DNA of 64,000 nucleotides from Epiperipatus broadwayi (taxonomy: Eukaryota > Onychophora > Udeonychophora > Euonychophora > Peripatidae). Location of the stretch: NCBI GenBank assembly GCA_028023455.1, contig JAQFVV010006636.1:248001-312000 (forward strand), read 5' to 3'. Made by a program: the position numbers and the translations under genes. Every line of letters begins with the position of its first letter. The first letter of the stretch is position 1. Below the pieces are notes generated by a model. That model searched no databases, was not told the origin of the DNA, and saw only the letters and a program-made list of their open reading frames with translations. Of the stretch, positions 1 to 12,669 are shown piece by piece.

Positions 1-640
1 CTCACTTTTGCACACTTTCTTATTTCATCCATCCATCTTACATGTGGTCTCTTTCTGGGTCTTTTACAATCTCTTGAAATCTAGTTTAAAATTTCATTTT
101 TCCATTTATTATTATCTTTTCTAGCAATATGTCTAGCACAACCAATCTTTTAATTCTTTCATTAATGTCAGTAACAGCTGTTTGTTTTCTTACTCATATA
201 TTGCATTTTTGATCTCTTCTTGTTATACATAACATCCATCTCCCCATAGTTCTTTGAGTGGTCTGAAGTCCCCATTCTTCTATTAAGTGTCCAAGTCTCA
301 GATCCATAAGCAAGAACTGGTTAAACATATTTATTAAAAACCTATTTCAAACACATAGGCATATTTCCTTTTAATATTAAGTTATTTCTACCAAAAGCAC
401 TCTAACCAAGTTTAATTCTATGATTAATTTCAGCCATTATGTTGCAATCTGTACTAATAATCAGACAAAGCTTATTTGTAGTTGTTAATGTCTTCTATCT
501 CATCTTTATCTATCTTTATTTTCATCTTTTGAGAAAATCTATTGAAAATTATTTTATGTTTTAACATTTACTTTTAGTCCTACTTTCTTACTTTCATCTG
601 ATAACTCTTGTAACATTTCCTGAAGCTATATAGTAACATA
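1..640 (-). pseudogene. RTE-clade LINE, C-terminal ORF and 3' fragment, cut by window edge
   Basis: Read on the minus strand, about 215-330 encodes VLAYGSETWTLNRR, the conserved block after the reverse transcriptase of RTE-type LINEs. Upstream (about 330-540) are broken-frame pieces resembling the KIDKDEIEDINNYK stretch that precedes it. Downstream, toward position 1, degenerate sequence corresponds to the usual RPRKR..RWMDEI tail. The frame is broken repeatedly and the RT core itself is absent, so this is a 5'-truncated dead copy. The element at 12095-12660 is a second copy of the same family on the plus strand. Family assignment rests on motif recognition by eye. Confidence 0.75.
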
Positions 641-1422
641 TCAATAAATAACAGTTTACCCTGATTGTCATTATCAGTAGCAGTTATAGATAACATTTAA
701 AATCAAAATGTCCATTAAAATTCCACAATATTAATGGTTCATCAGAATAATTGACTTTCCTAGTTTGTGTATATTTGGGCAATTGTATATATCAAAGTTA
801 CCCCAAATTTACAACTCAACCAGATTAACCCAAAAAATAAACTCGAAAACAACAACCAATGATTTCACTGCTTTAAGCAGATTTTTCAAGAGCAAATAAA
901 TAAGAAAGCTAATCACATACATTGAAAAAAAAAATGTTTTAACAAATGCCTGATCTTAAGGTCTTAATCTATAATTTTTAAATGAATCTTAATGGTGTTG
1001 GGTTCAATTTAAATTAACATTAGTATGAAAATGATAGAATAAATTAGCCAAATAACGATTTACAGTGATCAAGTACGTTCACTTGTTTGTGGTACTATTA
1101 TCTTGCTAATTCAAACTATTCTTCTTGCAAACAACTTAACATCATACACACACATGGATAACCAATATTAATAAACGCAAGTTTAGTGGTTAATTTTTAT
1201 CTTCAAAAAATGTACTGGTTCAAAAACATTTACCCACACTCTTATATATCTATGGAAATAAAATAATATATCTATTATAGATTAATTATTGTAATAACAA
1301 TAAAATAATGAAATATTAATAGTGTTAATAAATCTTACAAATAATTACAGAAAACTATATAATATTTCATGGTGAATAATTAAAAAAATATTTAAAGAAA
1401 AATAATATATATATATTTCTAT
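641..1422. other. AT-rich intergenic stretch, nothing recognised
   Basis: No open frame with family features, no tRNA-like boxes and no clear inverted repeat was seen. Short A and T runs and AT dinucleotide patches dominate. Confidence 0.5.
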
Positions 1423-1505
1423 ATGTCAAATGCGTTGACCGGGAAGCGAACTTGGCCAGCTGCTTGTAAGACAGCTATGCTAACGACTAGGCCACCAACG
1501 CTTGA
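1423..1505 (-). mobile_element. SINE-1, tRNA-derived SINE
   Basis: On the minus strand the sequence reads GTTGGTGGCCTAGTCGTTAG (A-box region), then an anticodon-arm-like segment, a B-box region TTCGCTTCCCGG and a CAACGC/TTTGACATATG end. It matches the copies near 30.6, 35.5, 55.7, 56.6, 57.0 and 57.2 kb. Pol III promoter boxes with an A-rich end and no intact cloverleaf indicate a SINE and not a functional tRNA gene. The B box here reads AAGTTCGCTTCCC, slightly decayed. Confidence 0.8.
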
Positions 1506-1734
1506 CAGAAAAGTAATATTGTATATCAAATTTCATGACAATGCAAAGCTTCATATATGTGGATAATTTTAGATGTAATCTTGAAAAAAACGTTTAAAAG
1601 AACATCAACTTTTATATACTAGTTTTGAAAATAACTAAAAATATGTTAGCCTTTTATATAATAGTTTAATTGTAAGATTTACTTAATCCTTTATATATAT
1701 ATATATGTGTGTGTGTGTGTCTATGTAAATAATA

Positions 1735-1965
1735 AATAACTCAGGCTATATGTAATTAAACAGGCATCTAACTGAAGCTTCCGATGAGTTATATACTTAT
1801 TATATACGTAAATAAACTTTTGAAAAAACCGCTCTACTTTAATTCTCAGAATAATTAAATGGTGATTCTTATCATATATTCTATAAATATATATATAATC
1901 AATAGATCGAATTCACTCCCTCATTTAAAATTATGTGAATAAACTAAACAATATATAAAATTAAA
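1735..1965. repeat. Dispersed AT-rich repeat shared with 40.94-41.22 kb
   Basis: The blocks AACTGAAGCTTCCGATGAG at the left and ATCGAATTCACTCCCTC at the right reappear at 40.94-41.22 kb, where the element ends are partly inverted with respect to each other. No coding capacity is visible, so it is probably a non-autonomous element of unknown class. Confidence 0.5.
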
Positions 1966-2359
1966 TGCTAAAAAGACAGTAATATGTGTCTTTTAAATAG
2001 TTTATTTACAAGTATAACTCATAGGAATTTTCAGCTATTTCTTGTTCAATTATATATATATAATTGATAAATTATATGAAACAATTAAAAATTATAATCA
2101 TTCAGAATAAATTTTTCTAAAATTTCAATTAGTAAGCATATTTTTATTTAAAAGATTAAAAATAGCAATAGATAGACATCATCATGATTATAAATTCATT
2201 TATGTTGTTAGATAGGCATTTTATTAGGAGTATTTTTAGATGATTCAATTTTTTATTATTATATATAATTTATGGTTTTTATGCTATCATACCAATTAAT
2301 AGCAGTAGTCACTTTATAAATAACATCGTCATTTTAATTCTTAATAAAATAATAGAGAA

Positions 2360-2489
<130 letters not shown>

Positions 2490-2579
2490 TGAAACTACTA
2501 CTATTACACTAAATGTGGATTTTGTATGACTACAATAAACCACTTTATGAATCACAAATATATACACAGCTAAAACACA

Positions 2580-4150
2580 CTGATGTGATGTTTCATGAAT
2601 TGATGTTTTGTGATATTATCTTTTAACCTTCTTTACAGTAAAAAATTTATTTCTAAAGTCTTATACTTAATCTAATTGTAGGTTTTTGTTTCTTTCCATA
2701 TCATAATGGTACGTTTTATAGGATCTTGGACATAATCTTTATAATGTAAATGGGGTGTACCTTCTCAATAAAAACTATCCTTCAAGTTCACGATAAAATA
2801 AGTATGTCCTTAATCAAACTTTTAACATGTCTAATCCATCAAATATGTGATTTGTGATAGTAGTCTTTATAGTAATGTATGCAGAAAGTTAAAGAACACA
2901 TTAATTGGTTATGTACTTTTAGAGTAATTAATAGCATCCATGTATATTTTTCTAATGCTACAAATATTGATAAAAATTCGAAGTCCAAATTGAATTCAAT
3001 ACGTTGAGTAAAATAATATCCCTACATATAATTAACGTAGTTGCAATTAAACATATTTTGTTATATGTTAAAAACAACAATACTTTGAAATCTGTATTAC
3101 AGTTCAATATCCAAGCCCGCTTATCTGCTTAGATAGCAACCAATGTATTTAAATTGGCTTGTATTCTCATGTTGATAATTATCATGATAAATATTATCAT
3201 AATGATCGATGATTAATAATGAAATGGATAAGAAATGTCTATATATATATGAGTGTGTGTTAGTTTAAAAAGAATAATATCTTATGTAGTTTATTACGAA
3301 AGATAAATATATGATAAATTTTCTAGGCAGAATTCTATGCTAAGATTAAATTACACTATCAGTGATTGATATCCTCTTAATAAAAAATATTCCAACTTTT
3401 CAAATATTTAAAGTTATATTATAAACTATAATGAGTTATGATATTTTCATCACATTATAAAATACCGAAACGACAGGAGAAGGATTAAGCGTATTTAAAA
3501 GTAAACACACTTTTTGTTTTAAAACAAATAAATAATGACTGTTTATAAACTTTACATCTAAACATGGACACTATTGTTTTTGTTTTTTGTTTTTTTAAAA
3601 AAAAAATGTTTTAAATCTTAAGAATAAAATAAATTACTGTACCTGGAATCGCGTACTGCTTGCTAATGCTAAATGTGAAACTAAGATATCAATAAATTAA
3701 ATGTTGAAGTTTTTAACATAGACACAGCGTATACGTAAATTTCTTCTCAATGATGAGTGGCTGAAAATTCGTTTAAAAAAATAGTTTGTTTAAATTAAAA
3801 TGTTAGATTTGTTTTTTATAAGTGATGATATCTTAAAATAGTGAAATGTCAATTATTTCTAAGATATACATATGTGTTATAAATAATTTTCTTCTAGTTA
3901 TAATAACAACTTAAAAAATTGTCTACAAATATATATAAAATTTAAGTGAGAAAAAATTGAACACAATCAACAGAAAAACATTTTTATAGCAAAATTATAA
4001 GAAAAACTATTTCCGTATTAAGAAAAAAATGTATAAAATTCCTTTTGCTTAAGAATTTCAATATCATTAGTAAGCATTACCAATCCTTGAATACATAATC
4101 TTTATTGTAAAAATGTGTAGGTTCCAAAAAAATATAATACCAACTAATAT
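2580..4150. other. AT-rich intergenic stretch, nothing recognised
   Basis: Only short AT tracts and a few A/T homopolymers are seen. No supported gene, tRNA-like box or long inverted repeat. Confidence 0.5.
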
Positions 4151-4157
4151 TTGCAAC

Positions 4158-4690
4158 TTGTTACATTTTCATTTACCATTGTTAAACTCCCTCCACTCAC
4201 AACTTTGACGCCATCCATTTCAGATAAATACAATAATGGTTATTACTAATCATTTTCGTAACTAGAGATTATCTCTAGCACAGATATAAATTTAAACCCC
4301 AGTTAAAGATTAATATATCTGATTTTTTAAATTTACACACACACACACACGCGGAGTTATTCACCTTTCTCTTTCCCATGTGTAATATCTTTATAGATAT
4401 AATAAACACCTCCATACTTCCCCATTCTTTTTAAATTCATATAAATAAAGATACAATAAAAGACAAATGACCCCAAGATGCATTTCGTGCTGAATTAGCA
4501 CTCATCAGTTGGCCCAGGTCACTATCTCTCATATATATCTCTATTATATGAAGAGTATTTATCTAGAGTAAATTGTTACATATTCATTTACCATTGTCAA
4601 ACTCCTCCACTCACAACGTTGACGCCATCCATTTCAGATAAATATAATAATGATTATTACTAATCGTTTTCGTAACTAGAGAATTCATTT
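4158..4690 (-). mobile_element. Family A hammerhead element (retrozyme-like), tandem partial dimer
   Basis: About 110 bp at 4158-4268 is repeated directly at 4572-4682, a period of about 414 bp, with one hammerhead motif between them on the minus strand. The same unit, in the same order, is present at 30.95-31.54 kb. Direct terminal repetition of a unit carrying one ribozyme is the layout expected for small HHR retroelements (retrozymes). No coding capacity is seen. The (AC)n run at 4335-4350 lies inside the unit. Family assignment is by internal comparison only. Confidence 0.7.
4473..4514 (-). ncRNA. Type I hammerhead ribozyme motif (family A, best-preserved core)
   Basis: On the minus strand: CCAA, then CUGAUGA (4502-4508), a perfect 5-bp stem II GUGCU/AGCAC with an AAUUC loop (4487-4501), GAAA (4483-4486), a helix III that is the palindrome AUGCAU with no loop, residue C17, and UUGG pairing with CCAA. 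An outer helix I, UGACC with GGUCA, continues outward past a UGGG bulge. All core positions match the hammerhead consensus. Cleavage would fall between 4477 and 4476. The loopless helix III resembles PLE and retrozyme ribozymes, which are thought to act as dimers. Activity is inferred. Confidence 0.85.
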
Positions 4691-5144
4691 TTCAGATTTA
4701 ATTTCACCAAATCATTTACTGCCATAAATATTTTTGACCTTTATGCTTTATATATAAAAACAGCCTAAATATTTCTTCAAAGTAAAGGTTTTGGGGAGAG
4801 ATAAAAAGACAGTGAATGAATAAATACGTTTTGGCTTTTAGATTATCAAATAGCAATCGCTTAAATAGTTTTTTTTATCATCGCTTTACTCTTCAACTGA
4901 AATATCAAAATACTATTTCCTATACAATATTGGATAGTAACTACATCGTTTATCGATTATCTTTTTCAGGGAAAAAACATAACCTGGAAAAATTTTAAGT
5001 ACTTCATGGTCAATATTTTAACCCAGTTAATAGTCATGGCATGGTGATATAACACTATTAGATACTAAGCAAATATTATCGAATTATGTATATTAAGAGC
5101 ATTTTTTAAAAAATGTAAACATTACTTTACTACAATATATATAT

Positions 5145-5400
5145 ATAATGTTTTCAGGGTTGTATGATGTAGATAACTTATTATTTTTGGGAATAAACCG
5201 TGTATTATTTTGCATTACAATCCGATATTTCGACGGACTAGCACCTAGCACCTAGTCACGTTATTGTTTGAGATCTAACGATTTTTCTTTCAAAAATTAA
5301 CCTTGATAATGGCGGTTGCTAGTCCGTTGAAATATCGAATTGTAATGCAAAATAATACACGGTTTAGTCCCAAAAATAATAATTTATATATATTATAAAA
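5145..5400. mobile_element. Inverted-repeat element with a decayed hammerhead-like segment
   Basis: Arms of about 68 bp at 5176-5242 and 5318-5386 are inverted copies. The leader TTTTGGG.TAAACC(A/G)TGT is shared with the element at 14.22-14.55 kb. In each arm a CCGTYGAAATATCG segment resembles the 3' half of a hammerhead (stem II, GAAA, short helix III, cleavage triplet), but the upstream CUGAUGA block reads UUGAUAA in the right arm and is not recognisable in the left. A small GCACCTA duplication lies at the loop. Confidence 0.5.
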
Positions 5401-5460
5401 TACCATTATAAATATTTGCCAAAAGATTAGTGATGATAGCATATTAGATGTGACAATATG

Positions 5461-5720
5461 TTGGACTATTTCCATTATCTACCATTAAATGTTGAATGCC
5501 TAGAAAGTTTTAAACTAAAGATATGAGTTTGATTCCTATATTAGAACTGTCACTGGTCAGAAGAACATCAAGAATAGTACATTTTAAATATTAGTATCTA
5601 CTGACTTGCGTTATCTATTTGTGCCTTATTGTTAACACTTGTTTGTATTCGAAAAGTTTAAAAAAGTTTACAATTTTCTAGACATTCCACATTTAATGGT
5701 AAATGATGGAAATAGTCCAA
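5461..5720 (+). mobile_element. SINE-2 related foldback copy
   Basis: Both ends carry the same 45-bp block in inverted orientation, TTGGACTATTTCCATTATCT at the left and its complement at the right. The middle contains GTTTGATTCC and ACTGTCACTGGTCAG, the B-box and body of the SINE at 27.25 kb. The 5' half with the A box is missing. Similar inverted ends occur at 26.85-27.57 and 58.80-59.07 kb. Confidence 0.65.
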
Positions 5721-5729
5721 TGTATTATC

Positions 5730-6410
5730 ACAATTATTAAATATTCTGAGACTACTTTTATGTGTGAGCCTGCATGACTGACCATGAAATAGATATTTAT
5801 TTCAGTATAAATATACTTTACATTGGTATTAAAGTCTGTTCTTCAATAAATATGACTTTTTATCAAATTTTTTTTAAAAATATTAATAAAATAAAATTTT
5901 GTTTGGGATTTATCTTCATTTGTACACAGTTGTAAGATAATTACTTTCTAAGTATATATATATATTTATAAATATATTATTTTAAAATGATATTACAATC
6001 ATTTCTCATTATGTTGTTTTTTCATATATACTATGTATTTGTCTGTTGAAGTGTGATGTATATTCGAACTTGGCTAAATTTTTGAATTTATTATTAAACC
6101 AAACTAACGGAATGATTTCTAAATTTTCACATATTAAGGGGAAAAAACTATATTTGTTATTCTTTATTATCTATACTACTATTATGGTAGACTAGACTAC
6201 AGTCTAATGATGTAAAAGGACAGACATTTTAAGCACCATAAAAATTTAAGAGGTATTTATGTACTAAATATTTAAATTCTATGACCACATTCTCATGAAG
6301 TAGATTAGACTTTGTCATTTACAATTTATTGATAAACATTGTCACATTATTGAAGATCCCTTTGAAAGTAATTTAAAGTGAGTGGTTTATCCTCACGCTT
6401 TCATTTCCAG
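5730..6410. other. AT-rich intergenic stretch, nothing recognised
   Basis: No motif, inverted repeat or coding-like segment was supported here. Confidence 0.5.
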
Positions 6411-6411
6411 T

Positions 6412-6560
6412 ACTTAAGATTTGCCCATATATAAGCATTTGGGTTGAAAGAATAGATGGATTCATTCTATTCTTTCAAAAAGACGTTATCTTGTGTTGGA
6501 AGTGAAAGTATTCATTTATTAGTATTAATATTCATAAAAAGCGCATAAAGGCTGATCTTT
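6412..6560. mobile_element. MITE-like repeat, counterpart of the element at the window end
   Basis: The series AAGATTTGCCCATA, AAGCATTTGGGT, GAAAGAATAG and TATTCTATTCTTTCA is repeated, inverted, at 63.83-64.00 kb. A short hairpin GAAAGAATAGATGGA/TTCTATTCTTTC forms its centre. No protein is encoded. Confidence 0.6.
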
Positions 6561-6699
6561 AGTTTATTTTAGTTAAGGAAAATCTTATGTCTATATATAT
6601 TATAACTGCATAGTGTCTAAATTATGGCATTCAAATAAGGGTCATTCATTTTAAGGCAGTAAAACTTATTCAATGTCATTAGTGACATTTATTATTACT

Positions 6700-7100
6700 G
6701 CATTACTGACATTTGGCCTACCTTCGCAGATATATATATATTACATATATCTAATTTCTAAGCATGTATATATTCGCATATATATATATATTACATGCTT
6801 CTAATCTTCTAATTTGGGGGTTGCAACAAGTTCGAGCCCATAGATTTCTTCTCAAGCCTTGTCCTGAAGATAGTTAATCTTCCCTGGACCACTTATTTCA
6901 TATAAAAATGCCTCTGGTGGTGATTCCCATAAGTTTGGCACACACGATGCATTTCCACTTTCTTTGTGTAAAAGGCCTCTCACATCAGTTATACCAGTAA
7001 AAGTCTGGGCCATGCCATGCCTATCCACTTTTCTCTAAGCACTGCCCTAGAAAAGGGGGGTGTTCGATTTCATTTTTTGTCCAGAAGCATTTAGTTATCT
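6700..7100. repeat. Short AT duplication followed by a less AT-rich unidentified segment
   Basis: At 6728-6815 an AT-rich block ending TTACAT.T.TCTAAT is directly duplicated. It is followed by a segment that is less AT-rich than its surroundings and contains AAGTTCGAGCCC, weakly B-box-like. It could be an old SINE-like insertion, but no second copy was found here. Confidence 0.3.
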
Positions 7101-7929
7101 GTCATTATGTCAGTACCATCAAATTTTGTATTATTATTATTATTTCTTTTGCTTATGACCTAATTTTAATGCTGTAATAATATTATAATTGTGTTCTGCT
7201 CAAAATATATATAAATACCAAATATTACTAGCTAGATTAATTACTAATATTATTTTAGTTTTATTATACAATCCCACCATCGTAATTTGTTATTTATCTA
7301 TTTAAGAGAATATGCCTTGGGGAAAATAAAGCGTTTTTCTTACCAGCGCTAATTAATGAAATTTTCATTAAGTATTTTGTCATATAATCAAATATGTTTT
7401 CAAATGTATTTTATTTATTTTCACGACTGTAATGGTGTGAAAATAGTTTGTATTATATCTGTAATGAATCTTGGAACACTTCCCGAAATAATGTTAGTCA
7501 CCATGTTTCAGAACCATATATATAAGTGTTAATAGTGATTTTATGTAAATTCTTTCTAATATGTGATTGGCATCTTAATATTGGACCCACCAAAGATGTG
7601 TGTTGATGTATAGTATATGTTATTTGATTAATAAAAGAGCATATGAGAAATAATAGTGTGAATGTCAATATATAATTGTCTATTGTTTGGTAGACCGCCT
7701 GCTCATTCACGCACATACTAATGTGTGCAGTTAATTCATATATGTAAACTAATAATTTGTCATTATATTAAACTATTTTTTTTTGTTGCTTAACTTGTTT
7801 GAGTAGTTCAAATTCATTTTTCTCCACTTCCACACATACAGCTATGCATGTGTTAAATCGTAGTTAATAGATGTCTCATTGTCTTCTCCGCTCTCCTAGA
7901 GGGCCAGATTTAAAATTAATTCTCATGTG

Positions 7930-8060
7930 CCATCATTATTACATTGTTCATTAGGTGATAGATCTGGAGTTTGGAGAGTGGGTTCGAATCCAGGCTGGTC
8001 CCTGACCTAAATCTCAGGCTTGACTGGGTTTGAAGTACATTTTGTGAGTTCCAGCTCATG
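7930..8060 (+). repeat. Possible decayed tRNA-like repeat
   Basis: GTGGGTTCGAATCCAGG matches a Pol III B box well, but no A box sits at the right distance upstream and no second copy was found in the window. This may be a solitary SINE remnant or chance. Confidence 0.3.
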
Positions 8061-8099
8061 TTAGATGGATAAACATGTTTTGACTGGTACAATTTACTT

Positions 8100-11000
8100 A
8101 TCTCTTTCTATATTTAGCAGTAGAAATGTTTACATACAATGTTTGTTTAAAATGATTGTCAGTATTTGTTTAAAATTGTTATTCTCCTAGATATATGTAA
8201 TGTAATAATTTTGGCTATGTACCATAAAGTTAGAAGTTGAAAGCTGATTAATTTTTTTTATAATTGCAATTTCTTTTAATTGTTAGAATAATAACAATAA
8301 ATATTTTAACTGGCTAAGAAAATGCAGATTTAGATACATATATAATAAAAGTGCATGTGTTACAAATTGTCTATTCCAAAGTAAAATTAGTTTGATACTA
8401 TTTATTATTGATTTTATTTTTTTTAAATTTGTTTTTAATAAACTAGACATCTTTAGCTTACTGTCTCAATATATATTTATGGTGGTGAATGTTTTTTAAT
8501 ATGAGAGTTTGTAAGATAAAGGATGTACTAATAAAAACTAAACAAACTTGAATAAACAAGGGGGTAACAAAATAATCAGAATCATTCTTTGAAAGGCAAG
8601 GGCAATGTAAATGTTCTAACAATTTTATGTGTAGATTTAGAAGTGGTGAAAAAAAAATACAATACAGGTGTTAAAAGTGATCACTTTCCAAGAGTTTCTG
8701 AATTATGGTGAAAAGTGACAAACACACTTAGACTGGTGTATTGTATTAAATGGACTGTACATTGAAGGAGATTCAGTTTATTCTACCTAAAAATAAACAC
8801 ATTTTTTTTTATAAAATTTTGGATGTTTTTGAGTTTCCGTTCTTACATATATTTATATTAAATATTTTCATAAATGAATTAAAATGTAAATAAATCAATG
8901 TGGAGAATTATCCTTGTAAATAATTAGAAAAAAGTATTTTACTATGATGTTGCTAGATAATCACTAATTGAAATTTATAACCCTAATTTAAACCACATGA
9001 CCACACAGCCAATGGTAAATTTGTTTCAGCATTTACTTAGAAACAAAAAAATATTGTTTAATCTCCATGCCCAAATTTACACATATATATATGCACATCT
9101 GTGCATAAATAAATTTGTGTTATAAAGAAAAATATAATAAGTGCTACAAATAATTTCTTATGGACAGTACTTATAAAAGCGAAAATAATTAAAATATTAA
9201 AATTATATCAATAATTATTTTATTTTACTCATTTCACATTCCATTGTGTATCTTCAGCATGTTCTGATAATGCTTTTATCGCTTTATGCTTTTCATCATT
9301 GTTTTATGTCTATCTATAATGATACTTTGATAGTTTTGCATTTATTTATTGGCAGAAACTGAAACTAAATTTTGATTGGTTTATTAATTTAAAAAAAATT
9401 GCAAGATGTCAGTCAAATGCAAATAACTGCCATTTAAAGAAATTAACAACATGGTTGGTAGTATCATACAGAGAACTTAATAGGAAAACACCAACAACGT
9501 TAATGATTTTCTAAATCTCTATTGGTGAGGATGTTTTTTTTTTGTTATTTTTAAAAGAAAAAAATATTTTTCATAGTTTATTTACATATTTCTGATTATT
9601 TATATACCATATTTACAAAACAAAAGCAAATGATTGCAATTAGATTTTGTTTTTAAGACCATAAATTGAATGAAACTGCAATTATCGTAATGCAGAAGTT
9701 GTAATTAACTCACTGGAAGGAAATGCTTTCATAAACATTAGTACAGAAATATTTTGTGATTGTTTAACAAAAATAAATTCAATTTCAAAATTTAAAATAG
9801 AATTTTGTTACTTTATGATGTCTCAAAAATAATTAATTATGATTTTAAAAATGGAATTTAAGAAAAAAATAATTTGCCCAAAATTTTTAAAATTGACTTT
9901 ATAACAGACACCCAATAACAAAAAAGGTCTTATTCTCATTATGCATTTCATATTAGTTTTTTTTCTACATTTACAAAGTTTTCAAATATTATTTTTTTTA
10001 TAATTTTTTTTTTGTTTACTTATATTTGTAATAAATAATGTAAAGAATATCAAAATATGATATAAAATAAACATTTAATTGCAAAAATAAAATATTACAA
10101 TTATAACAAAAACTACCACTAGGATGCTAAAAAAATAGAGCTGGTGGTGAATAAGTTAATCCTCCCATACTCTGGCAGATTTCTTTGTTCTCACTGAATT
10201 TAAGCTTTCAACTTTCCCTTTAATATTAAACTATTATTTATCAAAATATAATATATTTGATTTCACTTGATAGATATTTTTTGTTTAGAACTTAAATAAA
10301 TTTAATAAAAAATCACATTTGATTTTCAGAATTAAATGAATTTAACAAAAAATCACATTTGGTTTTCAGAATTATTTTAAAATTTTGATTTTAATTAAAA
10401 CAAAGCACTTGTTCATCATCAAATTTCAGGTGAAGCAGATTCCATTTGCAAAATGAATGAAATTTTTTTTGTTTGATATTTGTTTTTATAATATGAACAA
10501 ATTATTTTCAATAATTAGTAAATCAATCAAATTATGCTTTAATTGTTTACAATTTATTAGTAATTTTTATGATATCACTAAATGTTATTACAGATTGGTT
10601 AGTCATTACATTTTCTAGACTATTAATTTTCTGCAGTTGTAATCACTATAGTGGAGTTACTCAGACGGATATAAGCTTTTTATAGTTAAAAATAAAACAT
10701 TTCTGTAAAAAATAAATATGTAATAATATATATTTTGATTTCTAGTAATTATCATACAATTTCTATACAAAAATAATCATAAACTGTCCACAAAATCAAG
10801 TTTTTAGACCATCGTAATATTTTCTTGAAGTAATCTCACAAAGTTTGAGCTCACCAACTATATAAAAAGCACACATCATTGTAGAGTTTAAGAACCTTTG
10901 AAGACCCACTTATTAAATTATCCTAACATCTTCTGATTTTTTTTGAATTTAAAATATTTAGAAAAAATAAATAGACAAATTTTAAAGCTCTAAAAAAAAA

Positions 11001-11780
11001 GTGGCTCACAAAATTTTTCAATAGAGGGTGAAAAATGCAAATTTCAATTTCATGACTTCCACCCAAGAAAATACCATAATGAAAAACTGCATGATTAAAT
11101 AAGTATTTTTATTATTCACTTTTAATAAATTAATTTGATATAAAAATATATGTGTTAAATAAAATAAAGTGCTTAGTATAATTCTGTATAAAATTCAATG
11201 GTTAAATTATTTAGTTTATAAGGGAAGAAAATAATATAATGTATAGAAATGTGTGAATATATTTTTGGTAATGCAATGGAGTTACTGTTGTTTATTTTAT
11301 ATCAAAAAATAAATAAATAATATATTTAAAATAAAACTATATCTTAGTCAGATGATAATTAACCGTTGACTCTGTTTAATCATATGACTAACTCCATGAT
11401 GTTATAGAAAATATATAAGAAACATCTCAAATCAAAGAGCAAGCTAGAGACTTTAAAAAGATAATAATTATCCTTGTGCCTAAATTGTTTTGAGAATTTT
11501 TTGTATAATCTATATACCATCATAGAATTATTAATATGATTAAACAGTGAATGTTTCAATGGCTGATTACCATCTGAATAAGAATTACTAATAAAAACTG
11601 CACTGGTATAAATAATGTTGTTAATTGTGTATATTAAAAATATATTTTTAAACAATCAAAGAATGTAATCTTATATTATTTTGTTTTATAAATTTAAAAA
11701 CCAAATACTATTCTAATTGAATTATTGAATTGGATTATGAATAGCTATAAGCATTGAGATACATTTTAACTGAAAATCTG
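8100..11780. other. Long AT-rich stretch without recognised genes
   Basis: The only structure noticed is a roughly 45-bp direct tandem duplication at 10290-10380 (block AAAAAATCACATTTG twice). Homopolymer A and T runs are frequent. The longest open frames, such as the one on the minus strand at 11380-11655, have no recognisable motif and a composition like the surrounding DNA. Confidence 0.5.
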
Positions 11781-11781
11781 G

Positions 11782-12086
11782 CAACAATATATCTTTTCAA
11801 AATAATCACAACTTCTTACACCTTTTAAGCAAAAATATTTATTATTATAATAACAGTTTTGACTGTTCCTCACAGTCTTCTTTAGATCTCATTCTATGCC
11901 TCTACTTTTTCCTTTCCACCATTTTATTTCATTTTATTTTATTTTATTTTATCTGTTGACTGAAATAAAAAGGTAGAAAGGGAAAAGTAGAGGCATAGAA
12001 TGACATCTGAAGAAGACTGTGATGAACATTCAAAACTGTTTAAAAGGTATAAGAAGTTGTGATTATTTTGAAAAGATATATTGTTG
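11782..12086. mobile_element. Family E foldback with hammerhead-like motif in each arm
   Basis: The arms at about 11782-11925 and 11955-12086 are inverted copies around a TTTTA-rich loop. Reading outward from the centre, each arm carries CU(G/A)AAGA, a hairpin and AAAACUGUU. In the left arm (minus strand) the hairpin GACUGU/ACAGUC is a perfect 6 bp. The right arm has the better 5' core, CUGAAGA, which fits CUGANGA. Both arms have AAAA where the hammerhead needs GAAA, so an active ribozyme is unlikely. The layout resembles other PLE or retrozyme ends. Confidence 0.55.
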
Positions 12087-12094
12087 TACATGAA

Positions 12095-12660
12095 AAAACG
12101 TAATGGATGAAAATAATCATAGAATCAAACTTGGTTGGAGTGTTTTGATAGAAATAACTTGATACTAAAAGGACATATGCCTATGTGTTTAAAAAGGAAG
12201 GTTTTTAATAAATGTGTGGTACCAGTTCTTACTTATGGATCTGAGACTTGGACACTTAATAGAAGAGCAATACAGAGACTTCAGACCACTCAAAGAAAGT
12301 ATGGAGAGATACATGAGGGAGTAACAAGAAGAGATTGAAAATGCAATATATGGGTAAGATAACAAACAGGTGTTACTGACCTCATTGAAAAAATTAAAAA
12401 ACTAAAATGGAGTTGGGGTGGATATATTGCTAGAAGAGATGATAACAGATGAACAATTGAAATCTTAAACTGAATTCCAAGAAATTGTAAAAGACCAGAA
12501 AGAGACAATATGTGACATAGATGGATGAAATAATAAAGTATGCAGGGGTGATGTGGAGAAGAGAAGCTAAAGATTAGATAAGATAGATTGAACTTGGAGA
12601 GACCTTCATCCTGCAGTGGATTGATAATGGTTGATGATGATGATAAAGAAGAAGCAAAAT
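12095..12660 (+). pseudogene. RTE-clade LINE, 3' end of ORF plus 3' tail
   Basis: The open frame at 12135-12338 encodes VLTYGSETWTLNRRAIQRLQ, the region following the RT domain in RTE-type LINE proteins. After frame breaks the sequence continues with pieces corresponding to KKLKW.WGGYIARRDDNR, KRPER and RWMDEIIKYAG, the usual conserved C-terminus. The coding part ends near a TGATGATGATGAT tail at about 12630-12645, a typical RTE 3' end. RT and endonuclease domains are missing. This copy is less decayed than the one at 1-640. Confidence 0.8.
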
Positions 12661-12669
12661 TAAGGAAGA

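Noticed and set aside
7498-7716. Minus-strand frame ending in IYGSETW, like the LINE motif
   Set aside because: Only this heptad resembles the RTE block; neighbouring sequence does not align with either RTE fragment, so it may be chance.
12290-12508. Minus-strand open frame
   Set aside because: Antisense of the RTE C-terminal region.
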